From Collybia mongolica (lineage: Eukaryota > Basidiomycota > Agaricomycetes > Agaricales > Clitocybaceae), in NCBI GenBank assembly GCA_013420905.1, contig JAAXNY010000004.1, positions 1,116,001 through 1,180,000 of the forward strand: 64,000 nucleotides of DNA, read 5' to 3'. Positions within the stretch are counted from its first letter, which is position 1; each line of letters begins with the position of its first letter. The notes beneath the pieces are model-generated. The model saw nothing but the letters and a program-made list of their open reading frames with translations. It ran no database searches and was not told the origin of the DNA. Position numbers and translations under genes: made by a program. Shown piece by piece: positions 1-12,450 of the stretch.

Positions 1-1268
1 GAGTAAACCAGCAACCGCCTGAGCTGAGATCTCGCGAGTCTGCATTGGCTCCCGGAAAGTTACCGACTTGAGATGTGGGTGGAGGTGTGGAAGAGCTTGA
101 AGTTGTGAGAGGGTGCCCGAAAACGACGAGAGCTGGAGACTACCCGGGTCGAGGGTAGATAGATAAGTGGGCTGGATGGTGTGCCTTGATAAACTGAGAC
201 TATCCAAGTTTGGATGCGCCTCCAGAAAAGTAATGAACGGTCTTTTCTGTGTGACGCCGAGAATTCCTGGTACCCAGTCGATTGACACGTCACCCAAAAC
301 CAACTTCCGCAGATGTGGCCATCGGCCTTCGACAAGTAAATGGACATCTGTTGGTAGTGTAGATACACCTTCTATAATCAGCTCCTTGAGATTTGGACTT
401 CGCCTGATTAACATGTCCCAAAGCTGACGGGATGTAACATTGTCCTCTGTGCAGATGTGAATTCAGGTAAAACATTGGCCATATTATATTCTGTGTCTCA
501 CCGTCCAAAAACATGTCTACATGAGTATCGTAGAACCGTGGTTTTAAAATCAGGGAAAATCCAGAGAGGTCGGTAAAATCGAACAACTGGGAGGCGTTTC
601 AATTGACAATGAACGGACATCGAGAGGTCAACCCACATGGCTGTTGAGAACCGGGAGGTGATGGCCGACTGTCGTTCCTATGTACCTTAGCTGTGGGCAG
701 CTACATAAATGAGATCGATATTTGAGTTGATGAAATATGGTGGTGTACTGCGCTACTCACCCGATCCGCAAGGCAAACCACATGTCCTCGTGTCGTGGCT
801 TCTCGTCCCCATCCCACACAAACTTCCTAAGAGCGTCCAGGCGCATCGTCATTGCAACGTCCCTGACAGCAGAAGACGCAATCCCACTAGTTAGGATTTG
901 GTCACGTAGATGTTTCGTCGAGCGGGGTCGTACAACCATCTCTCTGACATGGCGGGCAACGTCAGGTCGGCGTCGGAGCATGTCTAGGGTGTGTGTACAT
1001 TGTTCGACAGTGTTCAGTGTAACCTTCTCGTAGAGGATTGAGGATACGTTCGAGTAGATATAGTTAGACTAATGAGGCGTGTTGTTTCAGCATGAGCGGC
1101 TACGACGTTTTATGATACGCTTACCGTTAAGCCAAAATTCAAAACATCGGAAAGGGACTCCAAGAAGCTTGCAATCTCGATTAGGAGATCACCCGGCGTA
1201 TACGTTAAGGATGAGTGGTTGTGAATGTGTCCAGGGCCCAGGTATTTCGACTCGTTGTTCCAGAACAT
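1..1268 (-). CDS. F-box / LRR-like protein (3' end beyond the window)
   Basis: I read an F-box-like exon (about 1268-1125) containing TPGDLLIEIASFLESLSDVL, then an exon with SNYIYSNVSSILYEKVTL and DVARHVREMVV ending in MWFALRIG (about 1075-770). Further exons carry CPQLRYIGTTVGHHLPVL, LFDFTDLSGFSLILKPRF and a leucine-rich stretch with NLKELIIEGV, HLRKLVLGDV and NLDSLSLSRHT, reaching the left edge. This is the arrangement of the large basidiomycete F-box family, which is thought to supply SCF ubiquitin ligases with substrate-recognition subunits; the substrate is unknown. Four introns are inferred from frame changes and GT/AG ends. The start at 1268 is the first in-frame Met before the F-box; an upstream exon is possible. 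The 3' end lies outside the window. Confidence 0.65.
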
Positions 1269-2560
1269 GATGGTGGGTGGGGAAAACGCACGACAGCTAA
1301 GCCACGTCTGATTCAGAGTCAATCTATTATCAGTAACCTCCAATGGAGCATCAAGGCTCTCATTAAAGAGGGGGTTAACAGGGTAACAGGTTCGCCAAGA
1401 TGGAAGATTATAAATAATATTATGAGAACCTCCCGAAGCCGACTGGCCTCCGTTATTGTCGACTCGGAGTCCCAAATCTTGCGCCCGATCTCAACGAACA
1501 TCGGACTATCAGCGCTTCAGCTCCCCAAGTCTTTTTTTCATCCCCCGTGATGCCCTCCACAAAGCATCCGATGTCGTCGTACCACAATGTCCCCCTTCAC
1601 CGGAACATTTCGTCCGTATGTCTGCGTGAGGTAGCAATGAGCCGGTGGTATGGGGGGATCGCCTTACCCCGGCTCTAAAAGCTTGACACCGCAGAGGTCG
1701 AGACCCAAGTTCCCCAGGGATCTTCACCAATCAGTATAAGGCTGTATTGATGCGCATCCCATCGATAGTACCTATGCCGCGCCCCGCCTATCAGGTGTCT
1801 CAAAGAATTCGGATAAAAGGCCTCGATTTGACCCAACCAATATCCACCGTTCTTCGCGTTACCCAGCCCTGCGGTCTATGAGTCCTACTTTGTTTCTTTT
1901 ACGCAAACCGTGTACGACGACCCTGCCGCCATGCCTATCAGAACCTTCAGAACATATCGTGCACAATTTTATTGGTAATCATACATGAATCTCGTTGCCT
2001 TCGAAGCCACATCCCCACACGCACATGTTAGCTGTAGCCGGCCACCTGTTTCGAATTCTTGTCGACGTGTCTAATACATCAAGGCGATTCGAATCGGCCA
2101 AAAACAGTTCACGATCGTGATCTTGTTTCCCCGTAGAAGTTCGAACCACCCAGATTGATCAATTTAATTCAGCCCTTGGGATTCTGTGCTCCCTTGTGTT
2201 CCCCTCTAGAAACCTCAAGAAATGCATCGGTGGAGATTGGAACCCCTTTGTTTAAGGTTAAACAGGCCCCATAGCTCACGATCCATAGTTCACACCTAAG
2301 AATGTAGGCAAACACGCTTAGCATCCCGCAATTACCCGCAATCAGAGATCTAATTGACCTATCAGAAGTCATGGTCTGTTTTCGATGTAGTTTGAGAAAT
2401 AACTGAACGATGTATTTCAAACAGGGTTGGCGAAAAGAAGGATTTCCTCTACCCACAGAACTCAAGCTTTTGAAGGCGGTGCAATTACACTAGTAAATTT
2501 AAGGAGTGATACAGATCGATAGCACAAGATACAGACAAATGGTCAGAAGAACAGAAAGGA
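1269..2560. other. Intergenic stretch, no supported gene
   Basis: Only short overlapping frames without family signatures are seen. It separates the 5' side of the F-box gene from the 3' end of the SF3B3 gene and may hold the F-box promoter. A small upstream F-box exon cannot be excluded. Confidence 0.5.
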
Positions 2561-5500
2561 CTAGAACCCACTCGTCGTTACTCTCAGCTGTTCAAGCTTC
2601 TTCAGCACCTCTCCAACGGTACGGTCCAGCTCTCCTGCAATGGCGCTCTGCTTGCTCCCGGGCAGTCTCGCATACGTCTCACATAAATCCCCATCGACCA
2701 CAGCCTTTACAGGTGCGTAGTAGCCCCTGAAGCTCAGCTGGTCTCTCCCCACCAAGCTGCTTTGTTCTGTTCGCATATGTTGTTCAAGCGTAGAGATGAA
2801 ATCCACATCCTCCTTGGACACAAAAGGAACCAAGATCCCTATCGTCCCATGCAACCCAGTGTAGAGTAGAATCTCACGGCCACCAGCTACGAGCGACACC
2901 CTGTGTATCGAGGTGATCAAGTCCCCGACGTGGTAATGTGCAATCATTTTAGTTTTGTGTGGTGCACCCATCAATATCCCCTTCTCGTGAAGGATTCCGG
3001 CTCCTGTGGGATCATCGTCTACTTGGTCTGACACCTTGGAGTCCAAGCGGTTAACAAAGATATTCCCGAAACGGTCACCTGCAGCAAGCGTGTTGTAATC
3101 CACCATTTCCATCGCGGTGATCCATCTTGGCTGACTATCATCCGCGAATACAAGGAGACGATTTTCAGGTGGCTTGTATACAGCGAACGAGATGGATTCT
3201 TGCATATCTGCAACTATTATGCGAGAACCTTGAGTCATGAGAGAGACTATCGCAGACGAGAATGTCTGTAAAACAATAAACATGAGATACCTATGGTTTC
3301 GACGCGGGACTAACTTTGTTCTCGACTTTGCGAAGCAGCTTCTTTTTTCCAATGTCGTATATTCTCAATGCCTTCCCAACACCAGCTGCAAGTCGTCCTT
3401 GGAAGGCCATTAATGCTAGAGGAACATCATCGGTCTCGGTCTGCAAAAGATGAGTTCAAGATATCCCCCGAGATAAGGCAACTGGACAAACCTTATGCTG
3501 AAACTCCAGCCCAGCACCATCATCCGTGAACTTGTACGTCCGGATGAAGCCGCTGGAGCATGACCGAGGGACGAGGAAAGTGTCCGCAGCAGTACCAACT
3601 ACGAGGTGCAATTCGCCACCACGCGCGGAGAAAGGAACGATAGCCAGGGAGAAAGCGGCTTCATTGCCTTCTAGAGGGATTAACGCAACGGTTTTGGCCT
3701 GAAAATAGAGACGGTCAGAGTTGTGAAAGTCTAACATACTGATACAAATACCTCTATAGGATCAATAATCCGTATACAGGAAGCCCAGGTTCCAGCAGGA
3801 GCTTTGGGACGGCCAAACACTTCTGGTGGAAGATTGACCATCTCATCGTCGACATTTTTGCCTTGGCGGCGCTGGGAGGATATCAGCTGCGGTAAATGAT
3901 GAAATCATATAAGAGCTCACCAGTTCATCCAGACGTTTACTAGCAGCGTCTTCGCCCATTACACGGTGATCGCCCTCAATAAGATAGAAGTAATGATTTC
4001 CCGGGTGAGTAATAAATTTGCGAGGTGTGTATGAAAGTGGGATAGAATCTTGCTTCAGTTTTGTGCCAAGTCTTGGGATCTGGAATATACTGGATATGGT
4101 CTATTAGCATCTTATAAAATAAGACTAAGGAGTGCTTGATCTTACCGAAGTGTACTGCCAGCGATTCCAATCAGTCCTTCCGGGCTCAATTCAGCTGAGA
4201 AACTCCAAGCGTAGTCGAAATTCTCAAAGATCAGTGGTGTGAAATGCATCAAATTTTGGTGGGTGTAGTTGAGCCAAGACCGTGACGAAAGTGCCAAAAT
4301 GGCAGGATTTCGCTGGATTTGGACTCGAATTAGTCGGATAGGTCGAGTCCCAAGGAATCTAGAGTGCCAAGAGACGTTGAGATGTAACCCGCTAGTAAGG
4401 TTGGAAGAAACATACCGGGTTCGAGTGTCAGTGAGCTGGCCGTTGATTGGGTCCAAGACTGTCCGTAGTAGGACTCCATTCTGAAGACCGATATTTACGA
4501 ACATTGTGGGTTGTGTTTTGTTGATGCTCGCATCGAGCATGTCTGCAATACATATTGAAGATGGGGGAGCAGTCAAAGCTTGGAGACTGATAGTCTCCAG
4601 TGTGGTCTCGGGATCCAAAGAGATGATGCGGACTGTCTGGTCTTCACATCCTACCGCCTTTAAGGAGCGTGTAAAACTCAACGCAAAAAGTAGATAAGGA
4701 GACCACATACCAAAAAAGGTGTTCTCTGTCGGCCCTCAGGAACATCACCAATACTCAATGCTAAGACAGTGCTACCCATGGCTTTGCGATCCTGGTATTC
4801 GTTCAACTGGCCATCCAAGTCAAGTTCGAAGTAAACAAGTTCGGCCGAGCTTAGCGCTACAACAACCTGCCGCTTGTTTGTTGTCGCACTAACGATAGTT
4901 TTACCTTGGGGTGACCTCCATTCGTTCACCCGTCGGTCGGCAAGTACATGGCGGATACCTTGAGGATGCACTTGGAGGAGCGCGTCGGACCCAATTTGTT
5001 GAACTGCCAGAGTGGGTGCAGACGAAAGGAACCCTGTGTCTTGAACTTCTTCGATCGTCTCGCCGATGCTCAAGACCAAGGTACCGTTCACGAATGATAG
5101 AATGATGTACGAGTCGTAAGGATCTATGTACGCAAGTCAGCTCAAATCACATTCACTCAATCAAATTGACATTACCGTCTTCTTTCCGTTTGGTTGTCCA
5201 TACTGCATTAGGAATACCAGGCAAATCCGAACTGACAGACTCCTCCACTTCAAGGCCGTGGCGCAGAGTTCTCAGTGTACTTCGTGCCCCACGGCCACAT
5301 GCGGTGAAAATCTGGGGCGTGTCGGAGTTGGGTAGAACATTCAATACTTTGGAATCGAGAATGGGGTCCAATGATTCGATCTCGTCTGCGATGACAAGGT
5401 TTTCAAGCGCGCGGGGTCTGAAGTGGGCATGAGGTAAAGACGTCGAGGGGTCTGCCATGCCGAAGGAGGGATAAGACGTAGAACTAAATTCTGGCTCGTC

Positions 5501-6789
5501 GTCGTCGTCACCGAGTTTCTGGAATTGATACAAGTAGCTGAAGAAGAGAACATGCATGTGAGAAAAGCAGAAGCAAAAGATATGTAGATTACTCACTGGT
5601 TCCCAAATTCAGCGGCAACGAAGAGGAAACCCGATTTAAGAATGCAAAGACTGGAAGCAACCGGCACAGTATCGAAATATTTGATTTTAACGGACTTCAC
5701 GTCCTCTTCGTCGTGTTCGATGGTGACCTTATATAAATCTCCATCCTCACTTTGGAGCAAGAAGAAAAAGGCGCCTTTCATTTTGTGCATGACTGCTGCC
5801 ACAATGATAAGGCCACGACCGGGATCTTCCAAAGGATGTTTGCGACGAGGGATGGGAATACGATGTTGAGGAGCATCCATATGTCGGTAGATAATGTGAT
5901 CTTCACAGCATATGAGAACACCGGAAGGGCCATCAAAACGATCAGACGAGGCTAATTGGCCTCCAGGGACTTGAACTAACAGGTTTGCACGAGGATCTGT
6001 GGCCTCACTCCACTTTCTCACAACGTGATTCAACCCCAGGTCAAGCTCATAATACGTTAACATCTAGAAAGTATTAGCTATTGGCTCTTCTGTTTATAGA
6101 ACGTTCAGGACTCACTTTCTCCGTATTATTGAAAGCCTCCCCTGTGGGATCCTGATCTGACTCCGTATAGTCGACTTCCAAGGCTGCAAACATAGGGTTC
6201 TCAAAGCCAACGTCCAAACCCACAATGTGATGAATTATGGCAGCATTTTTATGAGCCTCGAGAGGCGAAGATATCGTAAGGTTTGCGGCGGCGTCGCGAT
6301 TGAGAATATAGACCAGTTTTGACTTTTCCATTGCGGATATCATAACGCTTCGACCTTTCGGGTCTGTGGCTAGATATTGTCCTGGCACGATGCGACGCGC
6401 ACCCGACTTTCCAAAAGTTTCCTGGTGCAACTTCACAAAACTGCTTGTTCGTGGATCATAGTCGAGAATTACGATGCGTCCCGAGTCCGACCCTACTATA
6501 GCGTAGTCTAAGAAGGGAGCATGTAAATGAGAGCAGGCAAGGCGAATACGTACAAGGGCTCACCCTTGGTCCCGCCAGTCAACCGGAATGCCGCCAAAGA
6601 ACGAATGGAACCAAAAACGTCCGTTGCAATAACAGTTGACATCTTTCCTGTCTGTATATCAGGTCGCAATAGCTCCAGCCGAGTGCCATGTGAAATGATG
6701 ATCTCCTGTTGCCTCGCCCCAGAGAAGTTACCGACAATAGCCTGAGTTGTCGCGGTAGGGGGCTGAAGAGTCAAATTATACAAATGCAT
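2561..6789 (-). CDS. RSE1: Splicing factor 3B subunit 3 (SF3B3/RSE1), multi-exon
   Basis: This is a U2 snRNP SF3b component that helps recognise the branch site in the nucleus. The N-terminus [20 protein letters not shown], with [20 protein letters not shown] following, is characteristic of SF3B3. The order of segments matches the family through to the end: [68 protein letters not shown]-like [22 protein letters not shown], and the terminal [25 protein letters not shown] and [19 protein letters not shown]. These belong to MMS1_N and CPSF_A beta-propellers. About nine introns of 45-70 nt are implied by frame changes. Length is about 1,200 residues, as expected. It is divergent from the Ohr gene, sharing 443 bp of upstream DNA. 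No break was seen. Confidence 0.93.
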
Positions 6790-7232
6790 CGTGAAATTCC
6801 GCTGAGCAACCGGAGCGTAATTTTGTGTCCAAAGGTATGCGGTTCAGATAGGCAACGAATGATCCCAGGATGCAAACAAAGACTCGTCGAAAATGCCGTT
6901 CGACGACGTTGCCCGTTATCCTTGTATGAGTTGAATCGAATACCAGCCGCGCCAGGATAAAGTTGTTATTGTGACATGTTTGCCAGGGTGGCGTAATGGT
7001 CCCCCCCTAACGTTCGACGTTCAAACAATGCTACATATGTTGCTGCTTATAATTAGCTTTAGCCTCGGATTGACACAAATGTCCCATGGTTCAACGAGCC
7101 ATTTATGCTCCAATGTGATTCCAATATCAAAGCTTGAGTATGGCTTGTTTGAATCATATAACTTAGTCGTCGCAAGTCTCGGACTTCCACGGGTTCCATC
7201 AAGAGACCGCCTATTCTTGAACTACATCCACC
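6790..7232. promoter_or_regulatory. Shared divergent upstream region of SF3B3 and the Ohr gene
   Basis: This 443-bp gap separates two divergent start codons and must hold both promoters. I do not recognise a specific factor site. Short frames here have no family signature. Confidence 0.4.
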
Positions 7233-7923
7233 ATGTTGAACATTGCCACGCGCACGGCTTTCAGAGCATCTCTCCCCCGTCTTGATGCGCTTCCAACCCG
7301 AAGCCTAAACTACACCTCGAGGACACTCATCACGCTCAAGGATCATAAAGTGAGAGCGGGCAATCTCGAGAATTGTGTTTCCAGCCCTTACTTAACTCCA
7401 CCCGAAACAGTATACTGCACACGCTACTGCTAAAGGACAAGGCCGCAATGGCGAAGTGAAATCCAATGGCTTCGGGCTGGACCTCGCTATGCCCAAAGAA
7501 CTGGGTGGAACCGGGAAAGGACAGAACCCCGAGCAACTCTTCGCTATGGGCTATTCTTGTCAGTGATGCTTGCCCGAATGTCTTTGTCATTAATATTTGA
7601 CTCGGGCATAAATGAATTCTTATTCAGCTTGTCTTCTTGGGGCCATTCACATGATGGCTGGCCGCATGGGCAAAGCTGAGAGCACCAAGAATGCCGTGGT
7701 ACATGTTAGCGTACACCTTGGAGAGCCGAACGATATTGGCGGGTTTGGAATTGCTGTAGACATTAAAGTTGAAGGAGTCCCGGACGATGTGTTAAAGGCT
7801 GGACATGAGGTGCGTTACAGTTTCATAGTCACTGACACTCACCTTAAGATAACTACGTTTCAGGCATGCCCCTATAGCCGTGCTCTGCAACATGGCGCAG
7901 TTGTTAACGTGTCTAAGGCTTGA
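7233..7923 (+). CDS. OsmC/Ohr-type organic hydroperoxide reductase, probably mitochondrial
   Basis: Exons 7233-7349, 7411-7558, 7628-7809 and 7864-7923 join cleanly through GT-AG introns to about 168 residues. Ohr enzymes reduce organic hydroperoxides with a pair of cysteines. Both are visible: the first in MGYSSCLLGAIHMM and the second in ACPYSRALQHGA near the C-terminus. The central GFGLDLAMPKELGG matches the loop that carries the family arginine region only loosely. The first 35 residues are rich in Arg, Ser, Leu and Thr (MLNIATRTAFRASLPRLDAL), like a mitochondrial presequence; this is an inference. The family is bacterial in origin but widespread in fungi, so recent transfer is not indicated. 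It is divergent from SF3B3. Confidence 0.88.
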
Positions 7924-8852
7924 AAACCTGTAATGACATGTAAAAAATTATAGCATTTGATCCGTGCATTTTGGCCCGATTCTTGTTGTGAACACTCTTA
8001 GAATGGAAGCGCTGGTAACGGTTGGTCAGTTCCTGCGCATACCAATCCCCACGCTGCAGTTGGCAGTTTTTTTGCACACACCATACCCAAGATCAAGTCA
8101 CAAGAACATAAACATTATTTCACAGCAGTCAATACTGGTCAGTACTAGACTATACGTGAAAAGTCAAGGTCCTAGTAAGAGAGTAAGCATCTTCTTGAGT
8201 TCAGATATCACCCCGATCTATTAGTGCCTGCTCGATTGAAGAGTACCCTCTTCCCGCTGTTCACTGATCAACTAGATATGATTACTATCCACATGTACGA
8301 CAGCCGGGGTGAAGGCTTGAAAGTACCCAGAGGTGTTGCTGATCTTACTCCGTAAACTACCCCTGTGGAAGGTCGATTGGGAGGGCTGGGCACTAGCCAG
8401 AAGTAATGTGAAAATGAAGACTACCGTCGAAGTGTGTCGGGTACGACTCGGCTTATGGAAAGATGCTCAGGAAGATTGGTGAAATGTAGAACGCCATAAT
8501 AAATTCCACATTGAATTATGCTTGGGGTATGCCGGTGGTCATGGTGTCTGAAATGGTGACACGCGATAAAAGTATTGCAATTGTTTAATATGTTTGAGGT
8601 AGCCCAAACTTGAATCTGGGGACATCGCCGTCGCAAGCGCGTCCAAGCCACGTAAGGTCCGAAAAAGGAGACGGCCGCTCTCTTGCATCTGTCGGGTCAC
8701 CAAACAGAGATAAAGGACCAAGGTTCATAAATTCGTTATACATGTCATTGAACTTGAGCTTGTAGTACTATAATACATGATTTTGGAGAGAAACTGGATT
8801 TAAAAAAATGGAATCAAAATCCGATATGCAGACGTCGAAGCCAACTCTGAGG
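7924..8852. other. Intergenic stretch between Ohr and malate synthase copy 1
   Basis: This is the shared 3' side of two convergent genes plus about 800 bp. Minus-strand frames near 8420-8720 contain a short leucine-rich piece, but no domain, clean exon pair or start could be supported. Confidence 0.45.
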
Positions 8853-10758
8853 TCACAGTGAAGCCAATTGGAACACAGGATCAACACCGTCGGCAACAGC
8901 CAAATAGGGCATCAGATCACTCGTCAAGAACTCGCTCGGCCACTGCTTCCTGACCTGGCTTCTCAAGTATTCAACCGCCACTCGCACATGTTCGTCCTTC
9001 ACACCAGGAGCGAGCTTCTTGACCCCAGGAGAAAGCTCCTTAATCAGCCCATCGACATACTCTGCCGTGATCGGATAACCGTTGTCGAGACGCGAGCCAT
9101 ATCTTACCCACTGCCAGAGCTGCACACGCGTGATCTCGGCAGTGGCGGCGTCTTCCATAAGATAGTTGAGGGGAATGCAGCCGTTGCCGCCGATCCAAGC
9201 AGCGGTGTAAGCAAGAGAGGCTGAAATGTTCTCGCGGACACCCTCGACGGTAATTTTGCCTGGGACCTTGGTGTTGAGCAGATCTTCGGCAGCGACCTTG
9301 ACTTCCTCACGAAGAACGTGATACTATGGGACACCACAATGTGTGAGTTATCTGAAGTCGAACACATGTATTGGTCCGTACCTGATTGGGCCCAAGCATG
9401 TTGTCGTCGAAGACTTTGCGCGCAATTTGATTGATAAGAGGATGCGCGATCCATGTACCGTCGTGGCCTGCAGTGACCTCGCGAAGCTTGTCTGCACGAA
9501 CTTTCTCCATAGCAATTTCGTTGGCTTTAGGGTCATCTTTGATAGGAATCTGTGCCGACATCCCACCCATAGCAGCCACTTTGCGCCTGATAAACAAGTC
9601 AACGCTGATCGAGGACGCGACGGGAAATGACATACTTATGACATGTTTGGATGAGAAGTCTGACGTAGGCGTCCATAAAACCGACGGTCATGGTCACATC
9701 TTTGCGATCTGGAAGCACCGCACTTCGGTCGGCTCGTCGCTTCTTGATGAAACTGAAGATGTAGTCCCACCTAAAAATAGAACAGTGAGAAGTACTCCCT
9801 TATACCGCTAAAAATACCCACCTGCCGCAGTTCAATCCAGACGAATGGTTTCTCAGTTCAAACAAGATCTCCTCCATTTGGAATCCGGCCGGAAGGGTCT
9901 CGATGAGAACAGTGGCACGAATGGTATTGTAGGGCATGCCGATGTATGATTGGGAAAATAAGAATATGTCATTCCAGAGGCGTGCCTCGAGGTAGTGTTC
10001 CATCTTCGGAAGATAAAAATATGGACCTCGTCCACGCTTAACGAGTTCATGGGCATTGTGATAGAAGTAGAGGGCGAAATCGAAGATGGAAGCAGATAGT
10101 GGTGCATTGTCCACGGTGACACGAGGCTCATCAAGATGCCACCCGCGCGGACTAGACAGAAATTACATTGAGGTGAGACTGATTGATAAGCGAATTTTAA
10201 AAACGTACCGAACGAGGAGAACAGCAGGGTTATCGGACAGTTTGTAGGATTTTCCACCCGCTTCAAAATCTATTTGGCGCCTTATCGCATCGCGCAGGTT
10301 TATTTGACCATTAACCAAATTTGCAAACGTCGGAGCACTTGAATCTGATGAGAGTCAGGACAGTCAATTTATGTTTCACGTGTCGTCGTCGGACCAAGGC
10401 GAAGTTACAAACCTTCAAAATCAGCCATGAATGTCTTCGCGCCACTGTTCAAGGCGTTAATGACCATCTTTCTCTCTGGCGGGCCAGTGATCTCGGTGCG
10501 TCGGTCCTCAAGTCCAGGTGCTGGCGGGGCACATTGCCACGAAGGCTCGGCACGGATGTGAGCTGTCTCCGGTGGGAAATCGAGAGGAACACCAGAGTCG
10601 AGCCTGCGTTGGGCATCTTCACGGGCGACCAGGAGTGACTGGCGTGTCGACTCGAATGTCCTGTGGAGGGCAGCGAGGAACTGGAGTGTGCCGTCGGTGA
10701 AAATCTCGCTCTGGGCTTTCTGGGCGACTTTTGAGTGAATTTTAACACCCTGAACCAT
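8853..10758 (-). CDS. Malate synthase, copy 1 (glyoxylate cycle)
   Basis: This enzyme condenses glyoxylate and acetyl-CoA to malate. The start [16 protein letters not shown] at 10758 is followed by [50 protein letters not shown] and [18 protein letters not shown]. The malate synthase signature [20 protein letters not shown] spans an exon junction. Next come [12 protein letters not shown] and the catalytic-region motif [15 protein letters not shown]. Length is about 540 residues, normal for class A enzymes, with several introns. All expected blocks are present and no stop was found. The C-terminus is -FQLASL, not a canonical peroxisomal SKL. A close paralogue lies 1.7 kb upstream in the same orientation (12451-14379). 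Confidence 0.93.
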
Positions 10759-12450
10759 TGTTAAATATGTAAGAGTGTGGTGTATGTATGTGTGGATATG
10801 AGACTGAGTGAATGGAGAGTATGAGGAGCATATTGCATGAATCTGAGCTTTATAGAGTTCCAAATTGGGTCGGCTCCCCGTGTCCGCATCCGAGATCCGA
10901 AGGCGATCGACGTCACCACATTCCGTAATCTAGTTATCACATGTTCCCGCCTCCTGACTACTTTAGGCTATCGATATCGCGATTGAATTGTTGACATACA
11001 GTCTCCATGACAAGACTATCGTCGCAAAGAAAGGTAAGAAATGGCAGAGAGAGTACAGTATTTCTCTCATCGCAAGCTCCGGAGAGGTATCGAATGGTGG
11101 GGCATTTCTACCCATGTTGATCTAGTTGACGACACATCTTGTTCCTTATGTGTCTAATACACTCCCACCTGATAATAATTATACACATGTGTGACTACCG
11201 GGAGCGGTCAACGCAAGATAAGTAAGTGCATTTGGGCCGTTCCAGGGGGGTCGAAAAGAAGCCATATTCCGTCACTGTCCCGGAATCATCTCGATAGTTC
11301 CAACGGTTCCCCGTCCAGGAGTCCAAAAGGGAGACACGGAATTGAACCTGACCGCAAATGAAAAGACGCTATCAAGCGACCTAAAGGAGCCGCTGAGAAA
11401 GCCGGCCGGCCGGAGGCTTAGAACCCGTTGTGCAGTCGGCCCGATCAGTGACCTAATGAACAAGAATCTACACAGTTGCAGTTGGAGAGCCATCTATGAC
11501 GCATCCCAACGACCGCAAGTCAAACACTCCCCAGTCAAACGACTGTGAAGTCTCCCAGATTATGTTCCCAGGATCCAAATGTTCATGCGAAGCGCCCCAA
11601 CCGCTCAGACGGGTGATACTCACACACCAGTATGTATGAATTGACAAAATCCTTCTCCGACGAGGTACTCCGCTTCCTTGTTTGGCTGAGAACACGATGC
11701 CGCCTTGACACGCTCCCCACTTGCGACAATACCGGGAGAAAGTGCAGTGATTAAGGGTGGGGAGCGGAAATATGGGTATTTTTGGGCCCTCCGGGTTCTC
11801 GAGTGAGTTCATTTTCGACTCATTGGTACTTTACGTGCCTGTTGTTATTATTGACTTTTTTCATTCAGGGACGACTGTCATCATTGCCGACGTCTTCTGT
11901 CGGTGCTGGTGGCATCTAGATCACTTATGATGTCTTCTCTCGTTCCATTAGCCCCACTGCTCCAACACATTCAATCTGTTCGTATGCCGGTCCCCACAAG
12001 TCCTCGTTCCCTAGGGCCCGCATCCCACCCCCACATTTCAAACAGGCAACCTCATCCGAATGATATTTTCTCGCAAATGTTTACAATGCTTGCCTGGCGT
12101 CTTTCAATGCTGAGGATGTTCTATATACAAGGGCCGAAACTCTCGATCTGAGAACCGGATATGGCGCTCAACACGTCGCTAACCTGGGGACCAAGCCTGT
12201 TCCCATTCATCCCCCTAATGCCTTTATAGGAAAAAATTGGTCGTTCCAAGTCCAAAACAGGGGACATCAATAATGAATATAGCATATAGGCAACGTTACA
12301 TATAATCCCGAAGAGCAAGTTAGGCATTGGAAACCCAAGACAGAAAAGGATAATTTGGCAGATAAAGGAAGATAAGATCATGGCAAAAGGCACGAGTGGG
12401 GCGATGATCGAATTCACATTTCTCTACAGGCGTTTAAACCATCCACGGGG
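10759..12450. other. Spacer between the two malate synthase genes
   Basis: This 1.7-kb spacer holds the copy 1 promoter and the 3' flank of copy 2. The 150 bp before copy 1's start is rich in TGTATG/TGTGGATATG sequence. A minus-strand hydrophobic frame at 12121-12417 and frames at 11272-11812 show no family signature and no convincing splice partners. Confidence 0.45.

Noticed and set aside
12121..12417. Hydrophobic 98-codon minus-strand frame between malate synthases
   Set aside because: No family resemblance or splice partners; hydrophobic frames appear by chance in AT-rich DNA.
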